Of a stretch of DNA of 64,000 nucleotides, positions 48,401 to 60,839 are shown piece after piece. The stretch is taken from contig NC_067127.1 in assembly GCF_021347895.1 (NCBI RefSeq), forward strand, positions 17,704,984 to 17,768,983, written 5' to 3'. A model generated the notes under the pieces. That model searched no databases. It saw nothing but the letters and a program-made list of their open reading frames with translations, and was not told the DNA's origin. The position numbers were made by a program, and so were the translations under genes. This DNA comes from Acanthochromis polyacanthus. Its lineage: Eukaryota; Chordata; Actinopteri; Pomacentridae. Positions within the stretch are counted from its first letter, which is position 1, and each line of letters begins with the position of its first letter.

Positions 48401-51400
48401 CAAACCGTACATTGAGTGCATACAAAATAGGCAGTCTGTGCTGTAATACAGTGACCACACTTTAACAATGCAATGTTATCATTTGCAGTTTCTGGAATAT
48501 AATAAAATGTTATTAATAAATTATTGGATGGAAAAGAAGTGCTTATTATAACCCAGAATGCATTTTAATGCTTTTTTTTAGTCCTGCTGTATAGTACTAC
48601 CTCATATAGCTGCAAATGTGCTTGGACTTTAGTCCCATCATGCACATTTGATTTGAGCTTTTCAAATGATGGTAAATGACAGTCAAAAAGCAAGCACAAT
48701 AAAAACCTTTTAAAAAGGTTAACACACAAGAGATGGCAAAAGCATGTCAAATTAAAAATGCACATGTTTCAGGATGGATCAGTCAAGAAGAGAAACATCG
48801 CAAATTTTCAGCCACCCTAAGGCCGTTATTAGGCCGAATGCTTTACACGTCTGCACTGACTATCCTACAAGGGTATGCTTACTCAGCAGTGGTGTGCAAA
48901 CATGGAATATGTAAATGTCAGTGCAGTGCACATGTATGGAACAAAGGTCCTCCAAGCAGCCTCCAAGCAATTTAGGAAAATTGTGTAGTAACAGCAACTA
49001 TAGGTCTGTGGTGTCTGCAGCTGTCCATGTACGCATCTGCAAGAAGTATCACCAAGGTTATATACTTTTTGTATCCGTGTAAATGGAGGGTCTGCCATAA
49101 ATACCCAGTGCTGACCACTGCTGCCAGTCCAAAATTCGTGACCGTCCACACGGTCAGCACACTACAAGTACAGTAGTGTGCATTAACACAGTATGGAGAT
49201 AGCGGTCTACTGTGCATATATAGAACTGATTCCTACATGAGAGTCTAAGTGGACTTGAATGTAGTATCATTTGCAATTACTGCACATATGCAATATGCAC
49301 AGCTGTGGATCTGATCAGACTTAATAATTTACTGTATGCATGAGTCCAAAGGATTTCCTTGGGAATTTTTTCCAGAATAAGCCCACGCAGTCTCCTCTGT
49401 GGACCTACGACATAAAATGTATGCTCAGGTGCTTTTAAGTAGTATGAGTGTGTATACGTTGAACACACAGATGCTAAGCTACTGAGTCGAGTCCTACAAG
49501 CGGAACAGAAGTAATATTACAAGTCCTTGATTAGACTCCCTTGCAGATGCTCGTTAGACATGCACTCTATTCAACAATGTTGCCCTGCAGCATCCACAGA
49601 GGGGTTATGCGGACTCTGTCAGACTTGGTCAGATGACAAAATTTACATTGCATGGACCCTAGTAGATGCTCCCAGACATGGAAAATATAACAGTGGTTAA
49701 CAACAGCTCTGTGTCCATGGCTGCCATGTGCAAGTGAGTATAATCAGGGCTAAGTGTTTGTACTTGACATCATGGAGCTACTTTAGTTTAATTTTGAATG
49801 CCATGTTTTCCCCAATACAGTCATTCATTCAGATGCTCAGCAGCAAAACCCAAGTCCAGTGTGACACCAACATAAAATATCCCAAACTCTCAATTGTTCC
49901 TTAATTAGCATTTCTGCCATTGCCGGTCTTTCATGTTTGTGTTGATGACAAGGTTATACTTGAATAGAAGGAAGCTTGTTGGAGGTTGGCAGTGTAGTAT
50001 GGAGTATTTTGAGTCAGTTATCTTCAAAAACAGATCAAGGCTATTTCCTGGGCTACACAATTGCAGAATTGTTGCTGCATTGAACAGTCAGCCTCTAAAG
50101 TGACAGTAGAAAAACCTTGCAGTAGTACTGATTAATAGACATGAGCTCTAAATGCGGAGTTCCTTCAAAGGGAGAACTTACTGGGATTTTTTTGTGCGCA
50201 ACTTGCAACACTGCTGTTGAAAAGATTTTCTGTTACACTTCCTACTGAAATGCACATAACAGAATGCATTTTTCACAGATTTTTTTTCAGTCAGCATCCA
50301 TGTCATGCATTCAGTGAGCCCCTTAGAATTACAACAGACTAGCAATTCTTAACAAAGCCGCTGATGCATGGAGGAGCTGGGCGGCTAGATTGTTGGATGC
50401 TTTATGTGTTGTATGGGCAGAGCACTAAATAACATGACTCTCAGAGCGCCTATGTGTGTGTCCTGCGCAGTGTGTGGCTGTGACCTCGCCCAGGGGGCTT
50501 CTTCATGAAGAATGGAGAATATCTGTGCACGCTGGACTACCAACGAATGCACGGCACCCGCTGCAATGGCTGCGGGGACTTTGTTGAGGGAGAAGTGGTC
50601 ACTGCCCTGGGCAAGACTTACCACCCAGCCTGCTTCGTCTGCACCATCTGCAAGTAAGAAAGCCTCTCCTGTCATGCCTTTTTTTTTTTACTGTAGATTA
50701 TAAACCACAGATCAACTGTTGTGAGTTGCAGAAACACTGTAATTATACTGACAAATGACAATGAGCTACAACAAGCAGTGACTTTATCTGTAGGTCTTAA
50801 AAGAGAGAAAACAGGGATGACTTCAAATAGCTGGAGGTCAATAGTAACATAATATGAGAATTTGAAAGGAAACAGAGTATCAGAGTAACTCAGTCTTCCT
50901 GATTGAATTAGTGCTTAAAACATGTTTCTGGCGAAATTTACAGCATGCTTTCTTGAATTTCAGACTTATTTCCATCTTATTTTCTACCATTAGCCAATTG
51001 GTTTAAAAAATCTAATGTTGAAATTAGGTTTCTGTCTCAAAATAAAGTCTTATGTATCTTGTAAGACAAAAAAGAATCTGCCTGTACTGGATTATGATGA
51101 AGTCAAATACATACACGCCTCCTCCCAATGCTAACTTACATATTGGATACAGTTCACTAGGTTTATTACAGACCTTAACATTCTACTTGCCAAGCTGGAT
51201 GATCTTCCTTATCCACCAGTAGGCTCAATCATTGACACGTTCCTCTTTATAAAGCTAGTCCTGGTCTGATTCTTTCATATATGCGGATCTATATCAGCCC
51301 AAAAGGTATGAGAAACTGCTGCCTTCACTCCCAGGATTTATTCCTCCTCTCTGTTCCCACAGCTCGTATTGAATTGGCGATGAGGGCATTTTATTCCGCT

Positions 51401-54400
51401 GCACTCTTTGCTTGGAATCAGTTGCAACATTGCCTGAATCTTAAAGAGTTGATCTCACTAAAACAAATTCAAAGCAACTTTACATGACTGGGAGGCTGAC
51501 ACATTCAGATTCACATGTTATGACTGACGCACACCAGCTCTATATATGTTGGTGATTTTATGAGGCTGTAATACACTCTCAACCTTGATGTAAACCCTAT
51601 TAAAATGGTTTCATACTGTAATCTGTGAACTTGAGCCTTTGCCAGGTTGAAAAAACAGATTGTCCAAAACAGTAAGGATGAAATTATACCCACAATGTTG
51701 TGACGGCAGGAATTCCAGTAGACAGTCTACAGTAGCATGCTGTGTGACATGTCTACATCATTTGACTAAATGGAGCTCCTCAGGCAAACAGCGCTGACAC
51801 ATCCACATCATCGGGCCCCGTCATCTTCGGCCCCATCAGGAAACCTGCGAGCCACAGCTAATAAACTCATGCTCTGACCATGGGGCTACAGCTCATGTCT
51901 TGTTGACTGGTTGTTGATGTCGCCCCCTCCTCCTCTTCCAGACGACCGTTCCCTGCCGGGGACAGGGTGACCTTTAACGGGAAGGACTGCCTGTGTCAGT
52001 ACTGTGTCGAGCCCATGTCTCCAGGACCAAAGGACATCCTGGGTTCCAGCAGTAAGTAGCCATTGTCTAACAAACCAACACATCTCATGCACAAGGAGGA
52101 ATTCACTTTTCACACAAGATGCTATTTTAGCTTCCACTCAGGACTGCTAAGTTTGGGATAGAACTGAAATTATTTCTAGGTATTTAAAAGTTTTAGAAAA
52201 CACAAAGTGTTACATATTTAGCTTGTTGCTATGAGTTATGCATGACATTTATTGTAGCCGTTGACCAGTCATTTTAGACTTACTGTGCAACTAAACATTA
52301 TTCAAACCCATAGAAGCAAAAATCTGTGAAAAATTAATTTATGCAAGTTTATTAAATTAATACACATTTATGCAAATGATAAATCTACAATTGTTCCATT
52401 TTGTGAAACAGTACAGCTAATAAAATGTTGTGGCTTTGACAGTTCATTCTGTATTAATGGTGTGTAATCAAGTAATTGTTTACCAAATACGATTTGCTCT
52501 CTTGCTGAGAGCTAGCTGAGAAGATTGACATCATAACAATATTTGTTATGAAGCTACAGCAAGCAACTGGCTAGCTTAGCTTAGCAAAGACATATACTAC
52601 CATTCAAGTTTGTGGTCACTTAGAAATGTCTGTATTTTCAATGAAGATAATATTATTGAATCAGAAATGCAGTCTACACATTGTTAATGTGGTAAATGAC
52701 AATTCCTGCTGGAAACGGCTGATTTTTAATGGAATATCTCCATAGGGGTACAGAGGAACATTTCCAGCAACCATCACTCCTGTGTTCTAATGCTACATTG
52801 TGTTAGCTAATGGTGTTGAAAGGCTAATTGATGATTAGAAAACCCTTGTGCAATTATGTTAGCACATGAATAAAAGTGTGAATTTTTGTGGAAAACATGA
52901 AATTTTTCACATTTCCACGGGTGACCCCAAACTTTTGAACGGTAGTGTATCATTTTGTTTCTACCAGTGGTAAAAGGAATATTCAGAACATTTACTTAAG
53001 TAGAAATACCCTATTACAAGTATGGAAACACGAAATAAGTAAAATTGTGTATTACCAGCAAATATAAATACAGTATTGACGTAAAAGTACTGATTTGGTG
53101 TTTTTGTCTAATATATTATTATATGTGATATTATTAGATTATTAATAGTGATATATGGTTTCAGCAGCATGTTACTGTTGTAGCTGCTGCATGTTTAAAC
53201 TACTTTATATAATTTTTTATAAACATAACAGCAGATAATGTGAAAGGTTGTGGGATGATTAATGTCGACAAAAGAAGAAAAAACAACGTTCTGATACATG
53301 AATCTATTTTCATGTTTTTATTATCAGCTCTTTGATTCTAGGTGAGATGCTGGATCATTTGAATATTCATTGGGAGAAATTTATGGAGAAAAATCACTAT
53401 TTGGTGGAGCTGTCACCAGCTCGTAGAAATCTAAAGCGTGAGCCCGACTACATGCTGTTTTTGTAAGATGTCAGAAGCAACAATGTTTGGAAACCACCTG
53501 ATTAATCTTTAATAATGTGTTGTATTTTAAAAGCTTGTTATTTTATTCACTGTGTAAAATCTTCATCTTAAAAGTAACTAAAGCTGCTGAATAAATGTAG
53601 GGCAGTAGAGAGTATTGTCAGTTGTCAGTGAAAGTACCTCAGAATTGTACTTCATTACTTTCTAGCACTGCTTTTCACACCTCTAGATTTTAAAATTTGA
53701 CCTGCAATGACTAGTCAGTGAATCATTTAGTTGTCAGCTATTCAATTCATCACCAACCATTTTGATAGTGAACTATTCCGTTTTAGTAATTAAAAAAACT
53801 GTTTAAATTCTCTGACTACAGCTTTTTAAATGTAAATATTTTTTCTGGTTTGTTTATTCCTATATGATAGTAAACTGAATACCTTCGGGTTGAGGACGAA
53901 GTTTTGGGCTTTAGGAAACACTGATTGGCACATTTCTTCAAACAACAAATCAGTTCTTTGAGAAAGTAATATACAGATTAATTCACAATGGAAATGAAAA
54001 GTAAGTGCAGCTCTGAACAAGATGGAAATTGTTAACTAGTGAGCAGTGGAGGTACTGATGGGCTCAAACTGGTAACTTTAAGCAGAGCCTGTTTCCTCCA
54101 GCAGGCTATAGCTTCATATTGAACAAACATAGATGAAAGTGGAATCGATCGTCTCATCAAACTGTCCATTTGAGTGAAAATGAACAGCGGAAGAAGACGA
54201 ATGTTGAGGGCTTGAAGCTGTTTAGCTGGTTCTTTTCACACAGTTCAGGAGCTCCCCTACAGCACAGTGATGCCTGAATGATGAAGCAGGGAGATCCTCC
54301 GCTTGTCATTTCTCTGAAAGCACAGCCTCCTGTTCAACCAGCCTCATGTTCAACCAGCCTCGTTCCTTTGTGAATAACACTAAGACAGGCCCTGCTAAAT

Positions 54401-57400
54401 AATGCATGGCCATGCATTTCCTCTCTTCGAACCCCTCCTCTTCCAGCCCCTCTTATCCTCCCTGTTTCTCTCCCCCTTGCTTCCTCTTCCTTGTCGTCCT
54501 CTCTCTCCCTCTCTCATCCCCCACTGGTGTCTCTGTTGGCATTTGAAGAGCTTTTAGACAAGGTCACCTATAAATAAGGGATTCTGATTCTACTCACGTC
54601 ATCATGGCAACCTTGTTATGCCTTACGTAGTTATCATCCCCTGTGGTTGCAGCGGGCGCTGTGTTGCCTGCACCCTCTATTCATTAAAGACGAGATGACA
54701 AGAAGATTCAGAAACCAACCTCTTGCACTTTTAGAGCCTCGGGATCCTACTTGGATATGGATGGAGCTTTTAGAGTCATGGCAAGATGATTGAAAGAGGC
54801 AGCTGTCAGAAGAGTGCTGGTTACCCTCTATCACCACCTAGTGTTTTGGGCCAGAAGTGACAAGATATCTCACTATACATGCAAAAATTTGTCTCTTTAT
54901 CTCACACAATGACACTGGAGTGTCAGTGCTGCATTTTGACTGGAAACAACCCTTTAATCCACCATTATTCTGTCTCCACATTTTCCTTGCACTGTTCTTG
55001 TAGTTTTCATATAAGAACACTTTTTTGTGCCTTGAAATCATGCTCATTTTGCTTTCACAGACTGTGCCGGATGTGGCCGAGACATTAAGAACGGACAGGC
55101 TCTTCTTGCCTTGGACAGACAGTGGCACCTGGGCTGCTTCAAGTGTAAGGCCTGCAGCAAAGTGCTGACCGGGGAGTACATCAGCAAGTAAGCAGCTCAT
55201 ATCTGCTGTAATTACAGTCAGGCAGGCCGGTGTGAAGTTCACACACTGTAAAATCTGTCACTGTGGAGTCTACAGTGTTTGAATGTGTCCTCTCTCTTCA
55301 CAGGGATGGCGCCCCCTACTGTGAGAAGGACTACCAGATCCATTTTGGAGTTCAGTGTGAGGCGTGTCATCAGTTCATCACAGGGAAGGTGCTAGAGGTA
55401 AGACACATATCACATTCTGCAATCACCTACTGCTGATTGGCTCCCTGTGTGGCCAGCTCGCTGATGTGGAATTTATAATGTGCCTCTGCAGGCAGAATAT
55501 TAAACAGTCTTGCACTTGAGTTTCATGTGAACCTGCATGAGGTAAGTTTCAATTGAAAGTTAATGCATTTTTTAGTTTGAAGTATTTTACATAGAAACAA
55601 AGAAGCATAGTTAAGAAACTTTCTTTGCTGCTTGATTGTAACATCTGCATCTGCAGGATGTTGCACAGAGCCGAATTGTGAAATGTACTTCGATAATCTG
55701 TGGCGTAATCTCCTCAGCAAAAGCCAAATAGACTCTTGACATGACTGTATTCAACTAGCAGATTAATTCTTAGCAGATTTTCAGGTCTGTCCAACTCTGC
55801 CTAAATACACATTGGAGCTCACAAAAGCTGCAACTTATGTAAATATTACATAAAAAAACCTCATGTGGTCTGACATTTAGGAAGTGATCGTTATTCATTA
55901 ATACTGTATGTCGTGCTGCTGTTATGAAACTGCGTTTAAGCGTTATTAAACGAGAGTTTATGTAAAACGCTACCAACGCTCCTGTCCTTGATGCTCTCTG
56001 CTCACTGTTCTGCCTGTTCTGCAGGCGGAGATCCAATCAGACACTGAGTTATGTGTCATTTAATGGTATGAAAATGTCAACTGCTAGCCAGCCAACTAGG
56101 CTTACAGTAATCCAGTGCTAAGGCAGGCCTTTATTACAATAGGAAAAGGCTGCTGCGTCTCATCCCGGAGTCGCTGCCAATGGATCAGTGGGGCCAAAGC
56201 CGTACCAGCCTGTCTGATAGTCTAATCACTGACCCAAGACCCAGGTCAAACACTGTGCAGCCATCAGTGGTTTGCATACTTGGTGATACTCTGGGAGTGC
56301 TCTGTGCATTGCTTGTTAATGTGGGAGCAATTAATGCAGCTCTTAGAGATGGAAATGGCACACTACCCGTGCACTATAGCATAAGTGCCTTCATTATACC
56401 TGAGAGAGAGATTGGGTTTGGGAGAGTATTAGGCCGGACTACTCTGAAGTGTCTATAGTCGTTCTGTGACAACTTTTCAATACAGTGAAATGCAAATATT
56501 TCTCGGTGGATTCATATCTTTGAGTGGCCACTTGCCGGTTGAAATGTTACTGAGGGTTGTTACACAGCAGGTAAAATATAATTTGTATATTTTATCACCC
56601 GTGGTCAAAGCTGCAGAGGCTTTATAATGGAGCGCTCTGCATGCAAAGAGCCACATCAGTGTAGACGGAAACTCAGGTGCTCCAGCCAACAGAACGTTTT
56701 ATTGCATTACATTATGCAGGTTATCACAAAACGGAACACCCGGATATTTGATATCTTGAAGACAGGTTGACTGTCATGGTGGTCATATTCATTAAAAGCG
56801 ATCTTACCATTTTTGTATAGCAAGATGTACGACTGGAATACATTAGATGATTTCTCACTTCCAAATTTTGCCACGCATCCTCACTTAACCTCATGAACTA
56901 ATGAGCAAGATCCTCTACAGTCTTTTAAAGTGAACATATTTCCCCACTGTTGGTTAATGACTTCAGTACAGCGGATCTGATGAAACTATCCCTTGCACTA
57001 ACAGGATGGCAGAGGAAAGAAATGCAGCTCAGAGCAGGTGGAGCTTCATTTCCTGGACGTCACAGCTCGGTGTCTGTTGCTTCATTGATCTTCATTTTGC
57101 TGCGATGTCAGGTTTGTTTTGTGCTCTGTGTTTTCCAGGCAGGAGATAAGCACTACCACCCCAGCTGTGCGAGATGCAGCAGGTGCAATCAGATGTTCAC
57201 AGAAGGAGAAGAGATGTATCTGCAAGGTGAGCAGACTTGCTGCTGCTGTCTCATGGAAATTGTGTTCTTTTTTTTGCTCTTTGAGTTATTTTTTAACTGA
57301 AACTGAAGGACTGCATGTGACTCTTTGGGCTGAGTAAAGCTTAGGGGTGTGAAAACCTTCAAAAACCCACTGATGTTGGGTTTAAAATAGGGTGTTATGT

Positions 57401-60400
57401 AACTACTTCAGTGAGCCTGTGATTATGAATAGGGAGGTGACAAATTAAAGAAAATTCTTAATACATCTGCTATGAAACGTGTGCTGCACTGAACTGAAAG
57501 TTTTTTCCACCTGGTTGTGTTGCAATGAAAATGAAGTGAAGATATAAGCCAGGTGTCTTAATAGGGTGATAGGCCACAGAGAAACCCAAAAAACAACTTT
57601 AATGCTCCTTCTAGATTAATACAGTTCCTCCATTTGGTGCTGATGGTTTTGAAGAAAGCTGTGCAACACTTGACTCCAAAATTTCTAAAATGTAAGTGTT
57701 CACATAGGTTGCAATTAGCTGATTGTTTCAGAGCATGGGTATGGGACCTCTAGGGGTGTTGGGATGTTGGTGGTGGATTTTTTGTTTCTTGTGGGTTGTG
57801 CAGTGGGGCCTACATGCATCAGGCTTGTTCAGGTGTATCGTAGTAATGCTTGAGTGCACTGGCATCAATGGGAGTTTGGAGGCCCGGCCAATGCCTTGGA
57901 TTCTTTGTCGTGTTCCTTGAGTCATTCCTGAGCGGTTTTTGGTCTGTGACAACATTTGTGTAAGCGGTACATGTCAAAATGACATCCATATGAAGAGCAC
58001 TGTAACCAGATAATCAGTGTGATTCACTTTACCCTTCAGTGGTTTTAATGTTTAGTGTGATTGTTGTTTTTAGGTTTTTTAATTATTTAAATTCAGCCTA
58101 TTGTTCGTCACCCCAAGGTTAACTGAAAATACATTTAATTTTAGATAATGACCTTTACTGGGCACCTGCTCAACAATGTGAAACCTTTCTCCAGAGCCAC
58201 AGGCAATTAAGAAGGAGTTCACAGACTTGATACAGTTACAATATCAAGAAGTGATTAAAAATTATCATTGTAAATATGATGAATGGTAAAATTAAGGAAA
58301 AAGTGAATTTATCTGTATGAATATCGCTGCTTAAACTCCTCTGACCCAGTGGGGCATGGACACAGGACCTCTGGGGATTTCCTGTGGGTGGTGGCAGTGA
58401 ATTCTGCGGGTCCTATGGGTTGCAGGGTGGGACCTACCTAGATCAGGCTTATCCTGGCACATCTCACAGACGCTCAGTAAGATTTAGATCTGGGAAGTGT
58501 GAAAGCAGGGTGAACATCTTAGCTCTGTTGTGATCCCTGGGTAACTTCTGAGCAGTTTCTGCAGTGTGTTGGGGTGCATTGTCCTGCTGAGGGTGTCAAC
58601 TGACATCAAGGTTGCCATGGGGAGTGGGGGGTTGCTTGATCTGCAGTGTTACATGTCAAACATCCACATGAATGTGAGGACTCAAGATTTCCTAGCATGA
58701 CATTGCATTACAACAAGATGATCAATGTTATGCACTTCACCTGTCAATGGTTATAATGTTGTGGCTGATTCATCGGTGTATATATATTTATGTATGTATG
58801 TATATATATGTATATCATATATAGAAAAGCTGCTGTTCTAAATATGTTCTCTGTCTGTCTTGCTGTATAGGATCAACAGTGTGGCATCCCGGCTGCAAGA
58901 ATACCACTAGAACAGAGGAGAGACACAGGGAGCGGGTAGGAATTTGGCCATCACTGACTCCTTTGTCCTTGAATTTGTCTCGACTGAATGCACCTTTCTG
59001 TTGAGGACAATAATTTACAGAAAAAGATAAAAAATTGGAATATTTAACTAACAAGGGATTCAACATGAGCTTTTATCGCTCCCTTGGACTGTTAAACCTT
59101 AACTTACTGTGGTCTAAATAATTTGCCCGTTGAAGCAGTGTTGGGTGTGTGTGTCTTTGCATGTGTGTGTGTGTGTGAATATAAATATATGTTCATGTGC
59201 GTATTTACATGTGTACATGTTCACCTTGATGTATGTGTGAACTGTGAGTCGGGCAGGCGAGGCACTACCCCTGTGTGATGTCCTGTGAACCCCCCTCTCC
59301 CTTCCTCCACAGCTATTGCCTCCGTCCCTCTTATTCCTCCAAAAAACAGAAAGGCAGGTACTGTATTCGCTATTGGCTATGAGATGGCATCATCCTGTGT
59401 TCCACCATGTACATAGGACAGATGCACTGTATGCTGCCATCTTCTGGAGACAGCCTGCAGTGCCCTCTCTGTGTGTCATACAGAGCCATCCAGTCCTGTC
59501 TTTTAACACCCTAAACTACGCTCATATCAGATGTGCATGAGACAAAGATGCACACACATTTAAAGGAGCAAACAAGATGACTAATTTGTCTTTTCTAAAA
59601 AAAAAAAAGAAAATGAAATCCCCATTTACCCATTAGATGAAAAAGCTCATTTATGTAATTAAGCCACATTCAGACCTGCTGCTGCCATTCAGACTGTTTC
59701 ATTTCCCATAAACAGGCATGAGGTTCTTAAGAACATTCAATCACAGCGCCAAAGCACTCATTCACTTTGCAAATTTGCAAATGAATGACCTAATCATGAG
59801 ATGACATGTTAGTATTTCAGAGTACTTCATGTAATTCATGAAACGTAAATACAAGGGTTGCAGCTCCCTCTCATCGCTCATACAGTATAAAGGACAAACG
59901 GTGTAATGTCGGGGGTGTTGTGGGTAATAATCCTAGGTGACATGCAGATGGCAGTGGGCTGTGGATCATGGCAAGCTGACTGCCTCACAGATACCGTTGG
60001 AACTAACAGCTGCTTGTGTGTTTTCCTCTCACAGCCTACGAGGTCGTCGTCCGAGAGTATTTGTTCCAGACCTGGTTCAAGCATACCTGGCTCACCGGGT
60101 CACACGATCTATGTAAGAAATGTCACCAAGTATAGATGCTCTGTATAGACTGTGTTAAGACTCTTCTCTCTGTAATAAGAAATGACCTTCCCTTTTTATC
60201 CCTTTTGTTGTCTTCATTTACAGACACCCAAAAAAAATATTGTTTCTATGTCCAAAATCCAAATATTCAGCAAAAACATTCCCCAAATTTCTGAAAATTT
60301 GCAAAACCTTCAGGAACAAAATTCCAATAATTCCTTAAAAGTTTCCCTTAAAAAATTTTTTTTTTTTAAATCTCCCAAATTTGGCAAGAAATTCTTGTAA

Positions 60401-60797
60401 ATATTTTCAAAAAATGAGTAAAAGTCTTCCAAAAAAATCCTAAAAATATCTGAAGCAATTCGATTATATGTGTGAAAACTTCTAATATTTTCTCAAGAAC
60501 ATTCCCAAAAAACCCAACCAAAATCTGGCGAAATTTGCTGAATTTTGATTGATTTTTTTTGTGAATGTTCTTAAGAAACATTTTTATCATTGCTTTTTTT
60601 CCACCAAAAAAATGTTCAAAGATTTCCCAAAAATGTTGAAAATGTGGACACCAGAAATTTCACTGCGAAAAAAGATTTTTTCCACATTTTCAAACTTTAA
60701 AACGGGTCAATTTTGACCCGCAGGACGACACGAAGGTTAATTGCTACCCTTTATAACAATTACACCAGTTATAGTGATAGTAATCTCCCTTTACTCT

Positions 60798-60839
<42 letters not shown>

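Larger units (their letters stand above)
52052..55060 (+). other. ablim1: ablim1 intron with clustered repeats
   Basis: It contains a Tc1-like MITE at about 52593-52949 directly followed by a dispersed repeat at about 52960-53680. The rest (to 55060) shows no exon. Confidence 0.5.

Noticed and set aside
46635..50653. Calling ablim1 a pseudogene because of two frame breaks
   Set aside because: The other exons, their phases, splice sites and conserved residues are intact, which does not fit a decaying gene; a base-calling error is the simpler reading.
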